A stretch of 64,000 nucleotides of DNA. Origin: Phenylobacterium sp. (lineage in GTDB: Bacteria > Pseudomonadota > Alphaproteobacteria > Caulobacterales > Caulobacteraceae). Shown one piece after another: positions 1 through 7,702 of the stretch (the stretch's first letter is position 1; the number at the start of each line of letters is the position of its first letter). The stretch is taken from the NCBI RefSeq assembly GCF_030693625.1, contig NZ_JAUYAF010000066.1, forward strand, positions 1 to 64,000. The letters are read 5' to 3'. A program made the translations under genes and the position numbers. The notes under the pieces were generated by a model, which saw nothing but the letters and a program-made list of their open reading frames with translations, was not told the DNA's origin and made no database searches.

Positions 1-1073
1 GCCGGTTTCGGCGCGGCGGCGACAGGGGCCGGGGCGGGCTTGGGAGCGGGCGTCGGAGCCGGCGCCGGCGAGACGGCGGGCGCCGCCGCTGCGGACACGG
101 GCTTGGCGGGGGCTGGCTTGGCGCCGGTGATCTTGCCGATCAGAGAGTCGAAAGCGGCCCAGAAGCCGGAGCGCTTGTTGTTCGTTTCCATAAGAATCTC
201 ATGATAGGAGCCGGCCACGCTGACGAATTTGCCGTCGGGCAGATGTGATGCGACCGATCGTTGTGCGTCGTCGACGACCAGCTTGTCGTCTCCGGCCGAA
301 ACGATGACCACGGGGATCTTGACGCTCCGCAGGTTTGCGGGATTGGCGAGGTAGGCGGTGGCGCGGAACGCGAAATCGAGCCAGCCCCAGGTGGGGCTGC
401 CGAGCGCCAGGTCCCGATTGGCCGCCACCTGAGCCCGGGTGCGGGCGAAGCGGACGGGATCGTGGGTGAGGACATTGCCCTCGAAGACTTCACTGAATGG
501 GTCGGCAGGCGTGTCCTGTACGTACTGGCCGCCACGGCCGGTCAGGCTCTTCCAGGCGGCCATCAGCTTGGCCTGGTAGGGCGGGGTGTTTCCGGTGCGT
601 ACCCCCAACATGGGTGCGCAGAGCACGGCGCCGGCGAAGCGGGGCGACTCGCCCTTGGCCAGGGCCAGCAGGGTCAGGCAGCCCCCCATGGAATGGCCCA
701 CCGCGATCCACGGCTTGGGCAGGCGCGCCTCGAAGGCCGCCAGGATGGCGTGATAGTCCTCGACGAAGGTCTGGTAGCCGTAGGCGTGGCCCTTCAGGCG
801 GTCGGGCAGCTCGCGATGGGACAGGCCCTGTCCGCGCCACTCCTGGACCAGGACCGTAAAGCCCCGCGCCATCAGGTCCTCGACCACCTCGAAGTACTTC
901 TCGATGTGCTCGGTGCGGCCGGTGCTCAGCACCACCGAGCCCCGCGAAGCGTCCTTGGGTTTGAAGATCGCCGCACGCAGCTTCGCGCCGCCCGAACCGA
1001 CCACCCATTCGGCGACGCCGCCCGCCGGGATCGGGGCGGAGGGGATGGAGACCAGGGGCGCGGCCTCAGCCAT
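1..1073 (-). CDS. alpha/beta hydrolase (lysophospholipase-like), 3' end beyond the window
   Basis: Serine hydrolase of the alpha/beta-hydrolase fold, probably acting on lipid or monoacylglycerol esters; the substrate is not visible. The ATG at 1073 overlaps the stop of the upstream SCP2 gene by eight bases, so the two are probably co-translated. The nucleophile is Ser128 in GHSMGG, the acid Asp262 or Asp263 in SAGDDKLVV, and the base His291 in SYHEIL, so the triad is complete. No signal peptide is seen. From about residue 310 the chain becomes a long Ala/Pro/Lys-rich tail (repeated PAPAP-like units) that runs off the left edge. This tail is not part of the normal hydrolase fold and could be a flexible linker or anchor. 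About 357 residues are visible. Confidence 0.85.
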   Translation of the reverse strand, partial: MAEAAPLVSIPSAPIPAGGVAEWVVGSGGAKLRAAIFKPKDASRGSVVLSTGRTEHIEKYFEVVEDLMARGFTVLVQEWRGQGLSHRELPDRLKGHAYGYQTFVEDYHAILAAFEARLPKPWIAVGHSMGGCLTLLALAKGESPRFAGAVLCAPMLGVRTGNTPPYQAKLMAAWKSLTGRGGQYVQDTPADPFSEVFEGNVLTHDPVRFARTRAQVAANRDLALGSPTWGWLDFAFRATAYLANPANLRSVKIPVVIVSAGDDKLVVDDAQRSVASHLPDGKFVSVAGSYHEILMETNNKRSGFWAAFDSLIGKITGAKPAPAKPVSAAAAPAVSPAPAPTPAPKPAPAPVAAAPKP

Positions 1074-1386
1074 GGTCGGCCACCATCTTCGAGAACAGCT
1101 GCTGGACCTGGGGCTGCAGGGACATGGCCAGGCCCATGTCAGACAGCCGCATGCGCCCCTTCATGACCGCGGTCATGGGGTCGAGTTGGCGCTTGCCCAT
1201 GGCCTTCATGTCGTTCTGGCTGATGGTGATGGTCAGGTCGGCGGGCTTGTCGTCATTGCTGACGACCCCGCCGTCGATGTGGATGAAGCCTTCGCCCTTG
1301 AGGTCGAACTTCACGGACTTGCCGAGGCCGGAGTCGTCGCCCACGCCCGTCCGCACCCGTTCGGTCAGTTCCTGCAAGCTCGCCAA
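1066..1386 (-). CDS. SCP2 sterol-binding domain protein
   Basis: Small single-domain protein (106 residues) of the SCP2/sterol carrier family, which binds hydrophobic ligands such as acyl-CoA or sterol-like lipids in a cytoplasmic pocket. The family pattern is clear: a central stretch GEGFIHIDGG, then VVSNDDKPADLTITIS, and a C-terminal helix rich in Gln and Leu (SLQPQVQQLFSKM). It has no signal peptide or extra domain. It overlaps the start of the downstream alpha/beta hydrolase, which suggests joint work on a lipid substrate; the pairing is observed, the shared substrate is inference. Confidence 0.88.
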   Translation of the reverse strand: MASLQELTERVRTGVGDDSGLGKSVKFDLKGEGFIHIDGGVVSNDDKPADLTITISQNDMKAMGKRQLDPMTAVMKGRMRLSDMGLAMSLQPQVQQLFSKMVADHG

Positions 1387-1494
1387 GGATCCAGCCCTTC
1401 CCGGTGGGTGTAAGGGGCACCTTCGCCTCTCGCGCGAATGATGTAAACGGCGACGCTTTTCTCAGGGTTAGCGAAGGGTTTCAGGGCCTGCGGA

Positions 1495-1932
1495 TCAGCC
1501 CGCCTTGACCGGCGCGGGACAGACGTCGCCCAGACGGCGCGCATCGGTGGTGAAGCGACCGCCGAGCGGCAGTCCGGCATAGGTGGTGTCCACATCGGCC
1601 ACCAACTTGAAGGTGCTGGGGGAATAGCTCCCCTTGGCCTCGATGGCGACCTGACGGCCCTTCTTGCTGGCGCAGGTTCCCTTGAGCGTGATCTTGCCGT
1701 CCTGGAAGACCCGGGTCGGATAGGTGCAGGCGTAGTGGCGGTTGCTGGGGCCCATGGTGAACTTGGCGACCTCCGACGGCGTGATGCAGCGCCGCTCCTT
1801 CTTGGTCTGGCTGATCACCGCCTGAACCTTGTTGGTCACCTCCCAATAGCCGGGCTGGATCGTGGACTCCTGGGCCAGGGCCGGCGCCGCGGCGGCCAGG
1901 GTGATCAGGCCAGCAGTGAGGATTCGCAACAT
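1495..1932 (-). CDS. DUF3617-type secreted protein
   Basis: 145-residue exported protein. The start at 1932 gives a clean signal peptide (MLRILTAGLITLAAAAPALA, cleavage after ALA) followed by a DUF3617-like body. That body has the opening QPGYWEVTNKV, a CIT...F motif after the first strand, a second Cys in HYACTYP, and a C-terminal Cys in GDVCPAP. Family members are periplasmic and of unknown function. A longer reading frame extends upstream to 2169 but would overlap the divergent gene at 2077 and lose the signal peptide, so it was not chosen. The short divergent gap (1933-2076) probably holds promoters for both genes. Confidence 0.8.
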   Translation of the reverse strand: MLRILTAGLITLAAAAPALAQESTIQPGYWEVTNKVQAVISQTKKERRCITPSEVAKFTMGPSNRHYACTYPTRVFQDGKITLKGTCASKKGRQVAIEAKGSYSPSTFKLVADVDTTYAGLPLGGRFTTDARRLGDVCPAPVKAG

Positions 1933-2076
1933 GTTCCAGCTCTCGAACGAATGATGCTGACAGAATAGCGCATCAAGGTGGCTCAAGTCTGACCCGGCGT
2001 TTCGGGTCCCGTTCATCTTGCACATCGCGGGACCGGCGCGCATAGTTGAGAACGCTTCGCAAGAACGGGAAACGCC

Positions 2077-2688
2077 ATGAGGACGCTCGAGCTCGCCGAC
2101 CTGGACCAGATCTACCGCCAGCCGGGCAAGCTGGTGATCGACAAGGCCCTGGCCACGGTTGACAAGCATGGCAGGAGCTTCATCGCGCTCTCACCCTTCT
2201 GCGTGGTGTCTTCGGCGGGGGCCGACGGGTCGATCGACGTCTCGCCTCGCGGTGGGGAGCCGGGCTTTGTCCATGTCAGCGAGGACGGGCGGACGATCTT
2301 CCTGCCCGACCGCCCGGGCAACAATCGCCTCGACACCCTCCGCAACCTGCTGGCCGGACCTGGGCGGATCGGGTTCATGTTCATGATCCCCGGCTTTGAC
2401 GACGTCTACCGCGTGAACGGCCGCGCCAGCGCCAGCGCCGATCCGGACCTGCTGGCTCAGTTCGTGGAGTTCGGGAAGACGCCGCGCCTGGTGCTGTCCA
2501 TCGCCGTGGAGGAGGCCTTCTTCCACTGCCCCAAGGCGATCATGCGCGGCCGACTGTGGGAGGCCGAGGCCCAGGTGGACCGCTCGGCCCTGCCCACCCT
2601 GGCGGAGGTCATCTTCGACCAGCTGAACATGGGCAAGGTTCCGGTGACCGAAGAGGTGATCATGGCCGACTACAAGACCCAGCTCTGA
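2077..2688 (+). CDS. pyridoxamine 5'-phosphate oxidase-family FMN-binding protein (MSMEG_1061-like)
   Basis: 203-residue split-barrel flavin reductase-like protein. Recognisable blocks are FIALSPFCVVSSAGADGSID and DVSPRGGEPGFV near residues 35-65, then FLPDRPGNNRLDTLRNLL, which in the family binds the FMN phosphate. The C-terminal part carries FFHCPKAIMRGRLWE, typical of the MSMEG_1061 subgroup of PPOX proteins. Substrates of this group are unknown; flavin- or F420-linked reduction is the usual guess. It is divergent from the DUF3617 gene and followed by a short hairpin (CCCCCGTCCACGGGGG, about 2694-2709) that may end transcription. Confidence 0.85.
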   Translation: MRTLELADLDQIYRQPGKLVIDKALATVDKHGRSFIALSPFCVVSSAGADGSIDVSPRGGEPGFVHVSEDGRTIFLPDRPGNNRLDTLRNLLAGPGRIGFMFMIPGFDDVYRVNGRASASADPDLLAQFVEFGKTPRLVLSIAVEEAFFHCPKAIMRGRLWEAEAQVDRSALPTLAEVIFDQLNMGKVPVTEEVIMADYKTQL

Positions 2689-2722
2689 GGTCTCCCCCGT
2701 CCACGGGGGAAGGCGCCGACAG

Positions 2723-3643
2723 CTAGCCTGCCCACAGGGCTTCGATCCCCAGTTTCACCGCGCGCGCCATCTGCGCGTTGATGGCGGCGGCGCCGACGAA
2801 GGGCTGGTGCGCCTGGGTGAAGACGGCGACGGCATAGCGCGCGCCATCCGGCCAGGTGATCACCCCCACCTCATTGCGCACGCGGCCGAACAGGGCGCCG
2901 CTCTTGGCGGCGAGCGCGCCGCCGTCCGGCACGGCGGCTTCCAGGCGCCTCGTAACCTGCCGACCCATCACATCACGCAACATGGCGCAGGCCGGCGGCA
3001 GGGCCGCGGTGTCGTTCCAGACGGCCGCCAGCAGGGTGGTCATGTCCCGCGCGGTGGTCCGCGAACCCCGCGCTGGGTCGAGGGCCGCGACGGCGGCGAT
3101 GCGGCCCGGATCGGTGCTTCCGGCGTGGGCGGCGGGACCCAGTTTGCCGGACTGGGCGGCCAGCAGTTCGGCGTAGTTCCGGAACTCCAGCTCCACCGCC
3201 ATGGTGTCCAGCATCGCCTTCAGGTCGCTGACGATCCGCGTTTCCCGGCAGCCGCAACTGACGGCGCGGGCGTTGATGGCGTCGAGGCCGATGCGGGCGA
3301 TCAGCAGGTCGGTGGCGGCGTTGTCGCTGAGGGTCAGCATCATCGCAGCCAGGTCGCGCAGGGACAGACGCACCGGATCCTGGAAGTTGGAGATCCCCAC
3401 CGGGCCTGGCGTCACGACGGCGGGGCGCAGGTCGACCTGCTTGGCCGGATCGATCTCCCCCTCGGCCGCCCGGGCGTAGAACTCCAGGGCCACCAGGACC
3501 TTGAACACCGAAGCCGGGACCACGGGACGGTCGGCCTCGAAGCCGAACTCGGCGCCGGTGGCGAGGTCGCGCACATGCAGGGCGCCGTCACAGCCGGCGG
3601 CGGCGAAGCCCGCGGCGATCTCGGAAGTGTCGGGATTGGCCAT
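2723..3643 (-). CDS. class A beta-lactamase-like serine hydrolase, no signal peptide
   Basis: 306-residue penicillin-recognising serine hydrolase. All three class A motifs are present: Ser45-Val-Phe-Lys48 (SxxK), Ser106-Asp-Asn108 (SDN) and Lys247-Ser-Gly249 (KTG-type). The chain begins directly with mature-like sequence and no Sec, Tat or lipoprotein signal can be read from this start, whereas true beta-lactamases are exported. It therefore more likely acts on a cytoplasmic substrate, or the true start lies elsewhere. The stop of the upstream methyltransferase gene is at 3649, only a few bases before this ATG, so the genes are probably one transcript. Whether it hydrolyses beta-lactams cannot be told from sequence. 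Confidence 0.8.
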   Translation of the reverse strand: MANPDTSEIAAGFAAAGCDGALHVRDLATGAEFGFEADRPVVPASVFKVLVALEFYARAAEGEIDPAKQVDLRPAVVTPGPVGISNFQDPVRLSLRDLAAMMLTLSDNAATDLLIARIGLDAINARAVSCGCRETRIVSDLKAMLDTMAVELEFRNYAELLAAQSGKLGPAAHAGSTDPGRIAAVAALDPARGSRTTARDMTTLLAAVWNDTAALPPACAMLRDVMGRQVTRRLEAAVPDGGALAAKSGALFGRVRNEVGVITWPDGARYAVAVFTQAHQPFVGAAAINAQMARAVKLGIEALWAG

Positions 3644-3648
3644 GGACC

Positions 3649-4521
3649 TCAGGTCGGTTTGACGAAGCGCAGGGTCATCCGGTCGCTCTCGCCGATGGCG
3701 TCGTACTTGGCGTGGTTGAAGGTCGGGTCGGCCGGCTGGCCACGGGGCGAGGAACGGCGCACCGGCGGCAGGGTCCAGACCCCAAAGGGATGGTCCTTGG
3801 TGTCCTTGGGGTTGGCGTTGATCTCCGAGGTCTTGTCGAGGATGAACCCCGCCTCCTGGGCCAGCTGGATCGCATAGGCCTGCTGCACGTAGCCGTCGGC
3901 GGCCAGCACGTCCTGCACGACCCCGGGCGAGGCGCGATGCTCCTCGATCCCCAAGGCCCCGCCCGGCTTCAGGGCCACGAAGGCGTCATGGAAGGCCTTC
4001 TCGGCGATGCCCGCCGCCATCCAGTTGTGCAGGTTGCGCATGAACAGGACCAGGTCGGCCGACCCCGCCGGCGCCACCGCGCCGCTGGTGGGGCCGAAGG
4101 AGGTGATCTCCACGTCGCCATAGAGCTTGGGCTGGGCGCGGATCTTGCGGCGGTAGGCGGCCACGATCTCGGCGGCGGCGGGTTCGCCAGGATCGTTGGT
4201 CTGCAGGTCGGCGGCGAACAGCTTGCCGTCGGTGGCCGCCAGGTAGGGCGCCAGGATGTCGGTGTACCAGCCGGCCCCCGGCCAGAACTCCACGACCGTC
4301 TGGCCGGGCGCCAGGCGGAAGAACTGGAGCGTCTCGACGGGGTGTCGCCAGGGATCGCGGACCTTGTCGAGGGGGTCGCGCCAGGCGCCGGCCACCACCT
4401 GTTCCAGGGTCAGGGGACCGGCCTTCGCGGCGGGCGGCTCGTCGGCCTTCTTGCCGCAGGCGGCGAGCGCCAAGGTGGAGCCGATCATCGCGCGCCGCGA
4501 CAGAGAAACTGCTGAGAGCAT
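3649..4521 (-). CDS. exported class I SAM-methyltransferase-fold protein, predicted lipoprotein
   Basis: 290 residues. The N-terminus has a twin arginine (SRRAMIGS), a short hydrophobic stretch and a lipobox ending at LAACG (Cys22), so export and lipidation are predicted. The body is a Rossmann methyltransferase: motif I is VVEFWPGAGWY (residues 77-87), with PGAG replacing the usual GxGxG, followed by LFMRNLHNWM and LKPGGALGIEEHRA. The end (NPKDTKDHPFGVWTLPPVRR) is nearly identical to that of the next gene upstream, marking tandem duplicates. SAM is not known to be available outside the cytoplasm, so the substrate and even the reaction are uncertain. Confidence 0.8.
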   Translation of the reverse strand: MLSAVSLSRRAMIGSTLALAACGKKADEPPAAKAGPLTLEQVVAGAWRDPLDKVRDPWRHPVETLQFFRLAPGQTVVEFWPGAGWYTDILAPYLAATDGKLFAADLQTNDPGEPAAAEIVAAYRRKIRAQPKLYGDVEITSFGPTSGAVAPAGSADLVLFMRNLHNWMAAGIAEKAFHDAFVALKPGGALGIEEHRASPGVVQDVLAADGYVQQAYAIQLAQEAGFILDKTSEINANPKDTKDHPFGVWTLPPVRRSSPRGQPADPTFNHAKYDAIGESDRMTLRFVKPT

Positions 4522-4595
4522 CTACGAACCCGAACCCCTGGCGAACCGCCCCGCCGGAGTAGCCTCAGTCGGCGGGACGGTCAAAACCCCGCGGC

Positions 4596-5435
4596 TCAGC
4601 GGGGTTTGACGAAGCGCAGGGTCATGCGGTCGCTCTCGCCGATAGCGTCGTACTTGGCCCGGTCAAAGGCCGGATCGGCAGGCTTGTCGCCCTGCGTGTT
4701 GCGACGCACCGGCGGCAGGGTCCAGACGCCGAAGGGGTGATCCTTGGTGTCCTTGGGATTTGCGTTGACCTCCGATGAGGCGGCCAGCTTGAAGCCGGCC
4801 TTCTCGGCGGCGGCGACCACATTGGCGGTGGAGACGTAGCCATCCCGGGCGTCGGCGTTCTGCGGCCGCGGATCGGAGCGGTGCTCCTCGACGGCCAGGA
4901 CTCCGCCCGGCTTCAGCACGGCGTAGAAGTCGGCCATGGCCTTGTCGAGCATCGGGGGCTGCCAGAGCCAGTTGTGGATGTTGCGCGCGGTGATCACCAT
5001 GTCGGCCGAGGCCGATCCCAGGGGCTTGGACTCGGCCCCGAAATTCACGAAGCCGACCTTCCCGAACTTGGCCTCGTCGGCGTACTTGGCCTCGAAGGCC
5101 TGGCGGCCCTTGCGGGCGCCGTCGGAGAGCTTGGGATTGTCGAGGTCGGCGGCGCTGGCGATGTAGGTTCCGCCGGTGGCCTTGGCGTAGGGCGCCAGGA
5201 TCTCGGTCCAGTAGCCGCCGCCCGGCGAAATCTCGATGATGGTCTGCTTGGGCTTCACGCCCCAGAAGGTCAGGGTCTCATAGGGGTGGCGGGCGGCGTC
5301 GCGGACGGTGTTGGCCTCGGTGCGGGACGGGCCGGCGACAGCGGCCTTCAGCGCCTTGTCCTCCGCGGCTTGGGCGGCGGGAGTCACGGCGATGACCGCC
5401 AGGGCGGAGAGCAGGACGAGCGAGCGGGCGGACAT
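4596..5435 (-). CDS. exported class I SAM-methyltransferase-fold protein (paralogue)
   Basis: 279 residues from the ATG at 5435, which gives a standard Sec signal peptide (SLVLLSALAVIAVTPAAQA, cleavage before AEDK). A longer reading frame to 5495 would bury that signal. The methyltransferase fold is shown by TIIEISPGGGYWTEIL (motif I, residues 65-80), VITARNIHNWLW and LKPGGVLAVEEHRSDP. The C-terminal block is shared with the downstream paralogue, but this copy has a Sec rather than a Tat/lipoprotein leader. The 74-base gap between the two genes has no terminator, so co-transcription is likely. Function unknown; close relatives are annotated only as methyltransferases. Confidence 0.82.
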   Translation of the reverse strand: MSARSLVLLSALAVIAVTPAAQAAEDKALKAAVAGPSRTEANTVRDAARHPYETLTFWGVKPKQTIIEISPGGGYWTEILAPYAKATGGTYIASAADLDNPKLSDGARKGRQAFEAKYADEAKFGKVGFVNFGAESKPLGSASADMVITARNIHNWLWQPPMLDKAMADFYAVLKPGGVLAVEEHRSDPRPQNADARDGYVSTANVVAAAEKAGFKLAASSEVNANPKDTKDHPFGVWTLPPVRRNTQGDKPADPAFDRAKYDAIGESDRMTLRFVKPR

Positions 5436-5533
5436 CGAGCGAACCTCAGGGTGTTTGGGACCGCGCGACCCTAATGGCCAAGCCTTCCTTGGCAAGGCCC
5501 CGCGCCATGACGTTTGCGTCAGAACAAACCCCC

Positions 5534-5562
5534 CTTGAAGCCCGAAAAGAGGCGCCTACCTA
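5534..5562 (+). promoter_or_regulatory. putative sigma-32 heat-shock promoter
   Basis: CTTGAA at 5534-5539 is preceded by a C-run (CCCCC), as in alphaproteobacterial sigma-32 -35 boxes. It is followed after 15 bases by CCTACCTA (5555-5562), which resembles the CCCCATNT -10 box. It lies about 115 bases before the hsp20 start, leaving room for the structured leader that follows. Seen by eye; the start point is not known. Confidence 0.6.
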
Positions 5563-5576
5563 AGATCTCGAAGGCG

Positions 5577-5676
5577 CTGGAAATCCGGGCCTTCCAGGCC
5601 GCGCGTGACTTCGGTGCGTGCGACGCCTGCATCCCTGACCTGCAACCTTGCTTAAGCCAAGAAGGATGTAACCCAC
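5577..5676 (+). promoter_or_regulatory. ROSE-like RNA thermometer in the hsp20 leader
   Basis: The last hairpin before the start codon pairs CCTT-G-CTT (5646-5653) with AAGAAGG (5659-5665), leaving one bulged G opposite the Shine-Dalgarno side. That is the hallmark of ROSE elements (UUGCU facing AGGA/AAGG). The loop is AAGCC. An upstream hairpin, CTGGAA (5577-5582) with TTCCAG (5592-5597), fits the multi-stem leaders of this class. The predicted effect is that the ribosome site is closed at normal temperature and melts on heat shock. Confidence 0.65.
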
Positions 5677-6132
5677 ATGCGTACTGTCGATTTCTCCCCC
5701 CTCTATCGTTCCGTCGTCGGCTTCGACCGTCTCGCGGCCCTGCTTGAAACCGCCAGCGCGGACGCCGCCACTGGCTATCCGCCCTACAACATCGAGCGCA
5801 CCGACGAGAACGCCTACCGTATCGAGATCGCGGTGGCGGGCTTCCGTCCCGACGAACTGAACATCGAGGTGAAGGAAAACCTCCTCACCGTACAAGGCCG
5901 CAAGGCCGCCAATGACGACCAGCGCCGCTTCCTGCATCGCGGCCTCGCCGAGCGTGACTTCGAGCGCCGGTTCCAGTTGGCCGACTATGTGGTGGTCACC
6001 GAGGCCAAGCTCTCCGACGGTCTGCTGGCCATCTCCCTGAAACGCGAACTCCCGGAGGCCCTCAAGCCCCGCCGGATCGAGATCGCCACGGGCGAGGCCA
6101 CCGGCCTGATCGAAGGTGAAAAGGCCGCCTGA
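5677..6132 (+). CDS. small heat-shock protein, Hsp20/IbpA family
   Basis: 151-residue alpha-crystallin-domain chaperone that holds unfolding proteins in the cytoplasm for refolding by DnaK and ClpB. The N-terminal arm (VDFSPLYRSVVGFDRL) and YPPYNIERTDENAYRIEIAVAGF are typical of the IbpA type. The domain continues through ENLLTVQGRK and ends with LLAISLKRELPE. Expression is probably heat-controlled twice: by the CTTGAA promoter upstream and by the ROSE-like thermometer that sequesters the AAGAAGG ribosome site. It is monocistronic, with its own terminator directly downstream. Confidence 0.93.
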   Translation: MRTVDFSPLYRSVVGFDRLAALLETASADAATGYPPYNIERTDENAYRIEIAVAGFRPDELNIEVKENLLTVQGRKAANDDQRRFLHRGLAERDFERRFQLADYVVVTEAKLSDGLLAISLKRELPEALKPRRIEIATGEATGLIEGEKAA

Positions 6133-6156
6133 TCCCCTCTCAGGCTGGCTCACCGG

Positions 6157-6186
6157 AAGGGCGGCGCGGCGACGCGCCGCCCTTTT
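6157..6186 (+). terminator. rho-independent terminator of hsp20
   Basis: A perfect GC-rich stem, AAGGGCGGCGCG (6157-6168) and CGCGCCGCCCTT, closes a GCGA loop and ends in TTTT. It sits 25 bases after the hsp20 stop. Confidence 0.85.
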
Positions 6187-6442
6187 CAGTGACCCTCTCC
6201 GCGGATCCACGGTCAACGACGCCGCATCTTGTTGGCCGTGAAGCGCAGTGTTTCGCAGAGGAAATACAATGAACTGAAGATGATACCCGGCGTTCAGCCA
6301 GGGCTCAGATCGATGATGTCATATTCAGATTGCAAGATCAGACCGTGGCCCGGCCTGATCGTCTCGGTCATCGCTAACAACAACTCGCCCGCCACCGCCC
6401 TCAGCCTCTCGCGGTCTCCGGGCTGGTTCCGCCAAGGACATC
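6187..6442. other. gene-free spacer between hsp20 and the EF-hand lipoprotein gene
   Basis: About 256 bases with no convincing reading frame on either strand. The middle (6236-6345) is noticeably more A/T-rich than the surroundings. It presumably carries the promoter of the EF-hand gene, but no clear -35/-10 pair or operator could be picked out by eye. Confidence 0.5.
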
Positions 6443-6877
6443 ATGAACCGCACCGTTCCCGCCGCCGCCGTCCTCGCGCTGATGGCGTTCGCCGCGTGCG
6501 CGCCCAAGGCCGAGAAGACCGTCGCGGCGATCGATCCGACGACCTCGGCGACGGCGACGCCGCCCGCCATGGCCGAACACCGGACCCTGGACGGGATGCT
6601 GGCGCGCGCCCGGGAGCGCTTCGCCACGGCCGACCTTAACCAGGACGGCAAGGTGACCACCGAGGAACTGGAGCAGGGCCGCGCCGACCGCGAGGTCTCC
6701 GGCCCGCGCTGGGGCGCCGGCGGCCGGCTGATGCGCGCCGACACCGATACGGACGGGGAGGTCACCCTGGCTGATGTGGAGGCTCACACTCGCAAGCGTT
6801 TCGCCCGGCTGGACACCGACAAGGACATCGTCGTCAGCCCCGGCGAGACGCGCGCCGCCCTACAGCCCGCGAACTAG
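6443..6877 (+). CDS. EF-hand calcium-binding lipoprotein
   Basis: 144 residues. A lipoprotein signal ends at the lipobox FAAC (Cys19), so the protein should sit in the membrane facing the periplasm. Three EF-hand loops follow: DLNQDGKVTTEE (64-75), DTDTDGEVTLAD (100-111) and DTDKDIVVSPGE (124-135). The third lacks the central Gly (Ile instead) and is probably weaker. The first two have the full set of acidic ligands. Calcium sensing or buffering in the periplasm is the likely role; the partner is unknown. Its stop codon overlaps the stop of the convergent crotonase gene by four bases. Confidence 0.82.
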   Translation: MNRTVPAAAVLALMAFAACAPKAEKTVAAIDPTTSATATPPAMAEHRTLDGMLARARERFATADLNQDGKVTTEELEQGRADREVSGPRWGAGGRLMRADTDTDGEVTLADVEAHTRKRFARLDTDKDIVVSPGETRAALQPAN

Positions 6878-7641
6878 AACTCTCCGTGCCGCCCCTCGCC
6901 GGCGGCGAAGCGAGCCGCTCCCTGAACCGCCGAGCCTGACCTGAGGGTCTCACGGCCAAGGTCGACCTCGTTGGTGGTGGCGGTCGGCCAATCCATCGAC
7001 CACTGGGCGATGGCCGAGGCGCGGTCGCTGCGCAGGCAGGCCTGGGGGAAGGCGCTGAGCTGTTGCGCCAGCTCGATCGCGTGCGTCAGCGCCTCGCCCT
7101 TGGGGACCAGCCGGTTCGCCAGGCCAATGGCGTAGGCCTCCGCCGCCTCGACCGGTCGTCCTGTGAGGATCAGGTCCATGGCCCGGGAGTGGCCGATCAG
7201 GCGCGGCAGGCGCACGGTGCCAAGGTCGATCAGGGGCACCCCGAACCGGCGGCAGAACACCCCGAAGATCGCGCCCTCCGCGGCCACCCGCAGGTCGCAC
7301 CAGGCCGCCACCTCGATGCCGCCGGCCACCGCATGGCCCTCCACGGCGGCGATCACCGGCTTGGACAGTTCCAGCCGCGTACAGCCCATGGGGCCAAGGT
7401 CGCCCTCGCGATGCAGCGGATTGCCGTGTCCTTGGCTGACCCCCTTCAGGTCGGCGCCCGCGCAGAAGGTCCCGCCCCGCCCCTGCAGGACGGCCACGTC
7501 CAGGTTGGGGTCGGCGTCGAAGCCCTTGAAGGCCTCGTAGAGCTGCTGGGCGGTGGGGGCGTCGACGGCGTTTCGGGCGTCCGGCCGCTCGATGGTGACG
7601 ACCGCGATGCGCCCGATGGTTTCCACGCTGACGGTCTGCAC
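6874..7641 (-). CDS. crotonase / enoyl-CoA hydratase-family protein
   Basis: 255 residues of crotonase fold. The CoA-binding and oxyanion-hole blocks are intact: FCAGADLKGV and VEGHAVAGGIEVAAWCDLR. The loop that carries the two catalytic glutamates in true enoyl-CoA hydratases reads FGVFCRRFGVPLIDLGTVRLPRL here, with neither Glu in the expected place. The protein belongs to the widespread FGVFCRR subgroup, whose reaction is not established; hydratase activity should not be assumed. It is a single gene, convergent with the EF-hand lipoprotein gene. Confidence 0.82.
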   Translation of the reverse strand: MQTVSVETIGRIAVVTIERPDARNAVDAPTAQQLYEAFKGFDADPNLDVAVLQGRGGTFCAGADLKGVSQGHGNPLHREGDLGPMGCTRLELSKPVIAAVEGHAVAGGIEVAAWCDLRVAAEGAIFGVFCRRFGVPLIDLGTVRLPRLIGHSRAMDLILTGRPVEAAEAYAIGLANRLVPKGEALTHAIELAQQLSAFPQACLRSDRASAIAQWSMDWPTATTNEVDLGRETLRSGSAVQGAARFAAGEGRHGEF

Positions 7642-7702
7642 GGGAGCCTCCTTCTGAATTCAGGAGGTCAGGCTACGCTGCTGACGCCGCGTCAGCGAAT
7701 GC

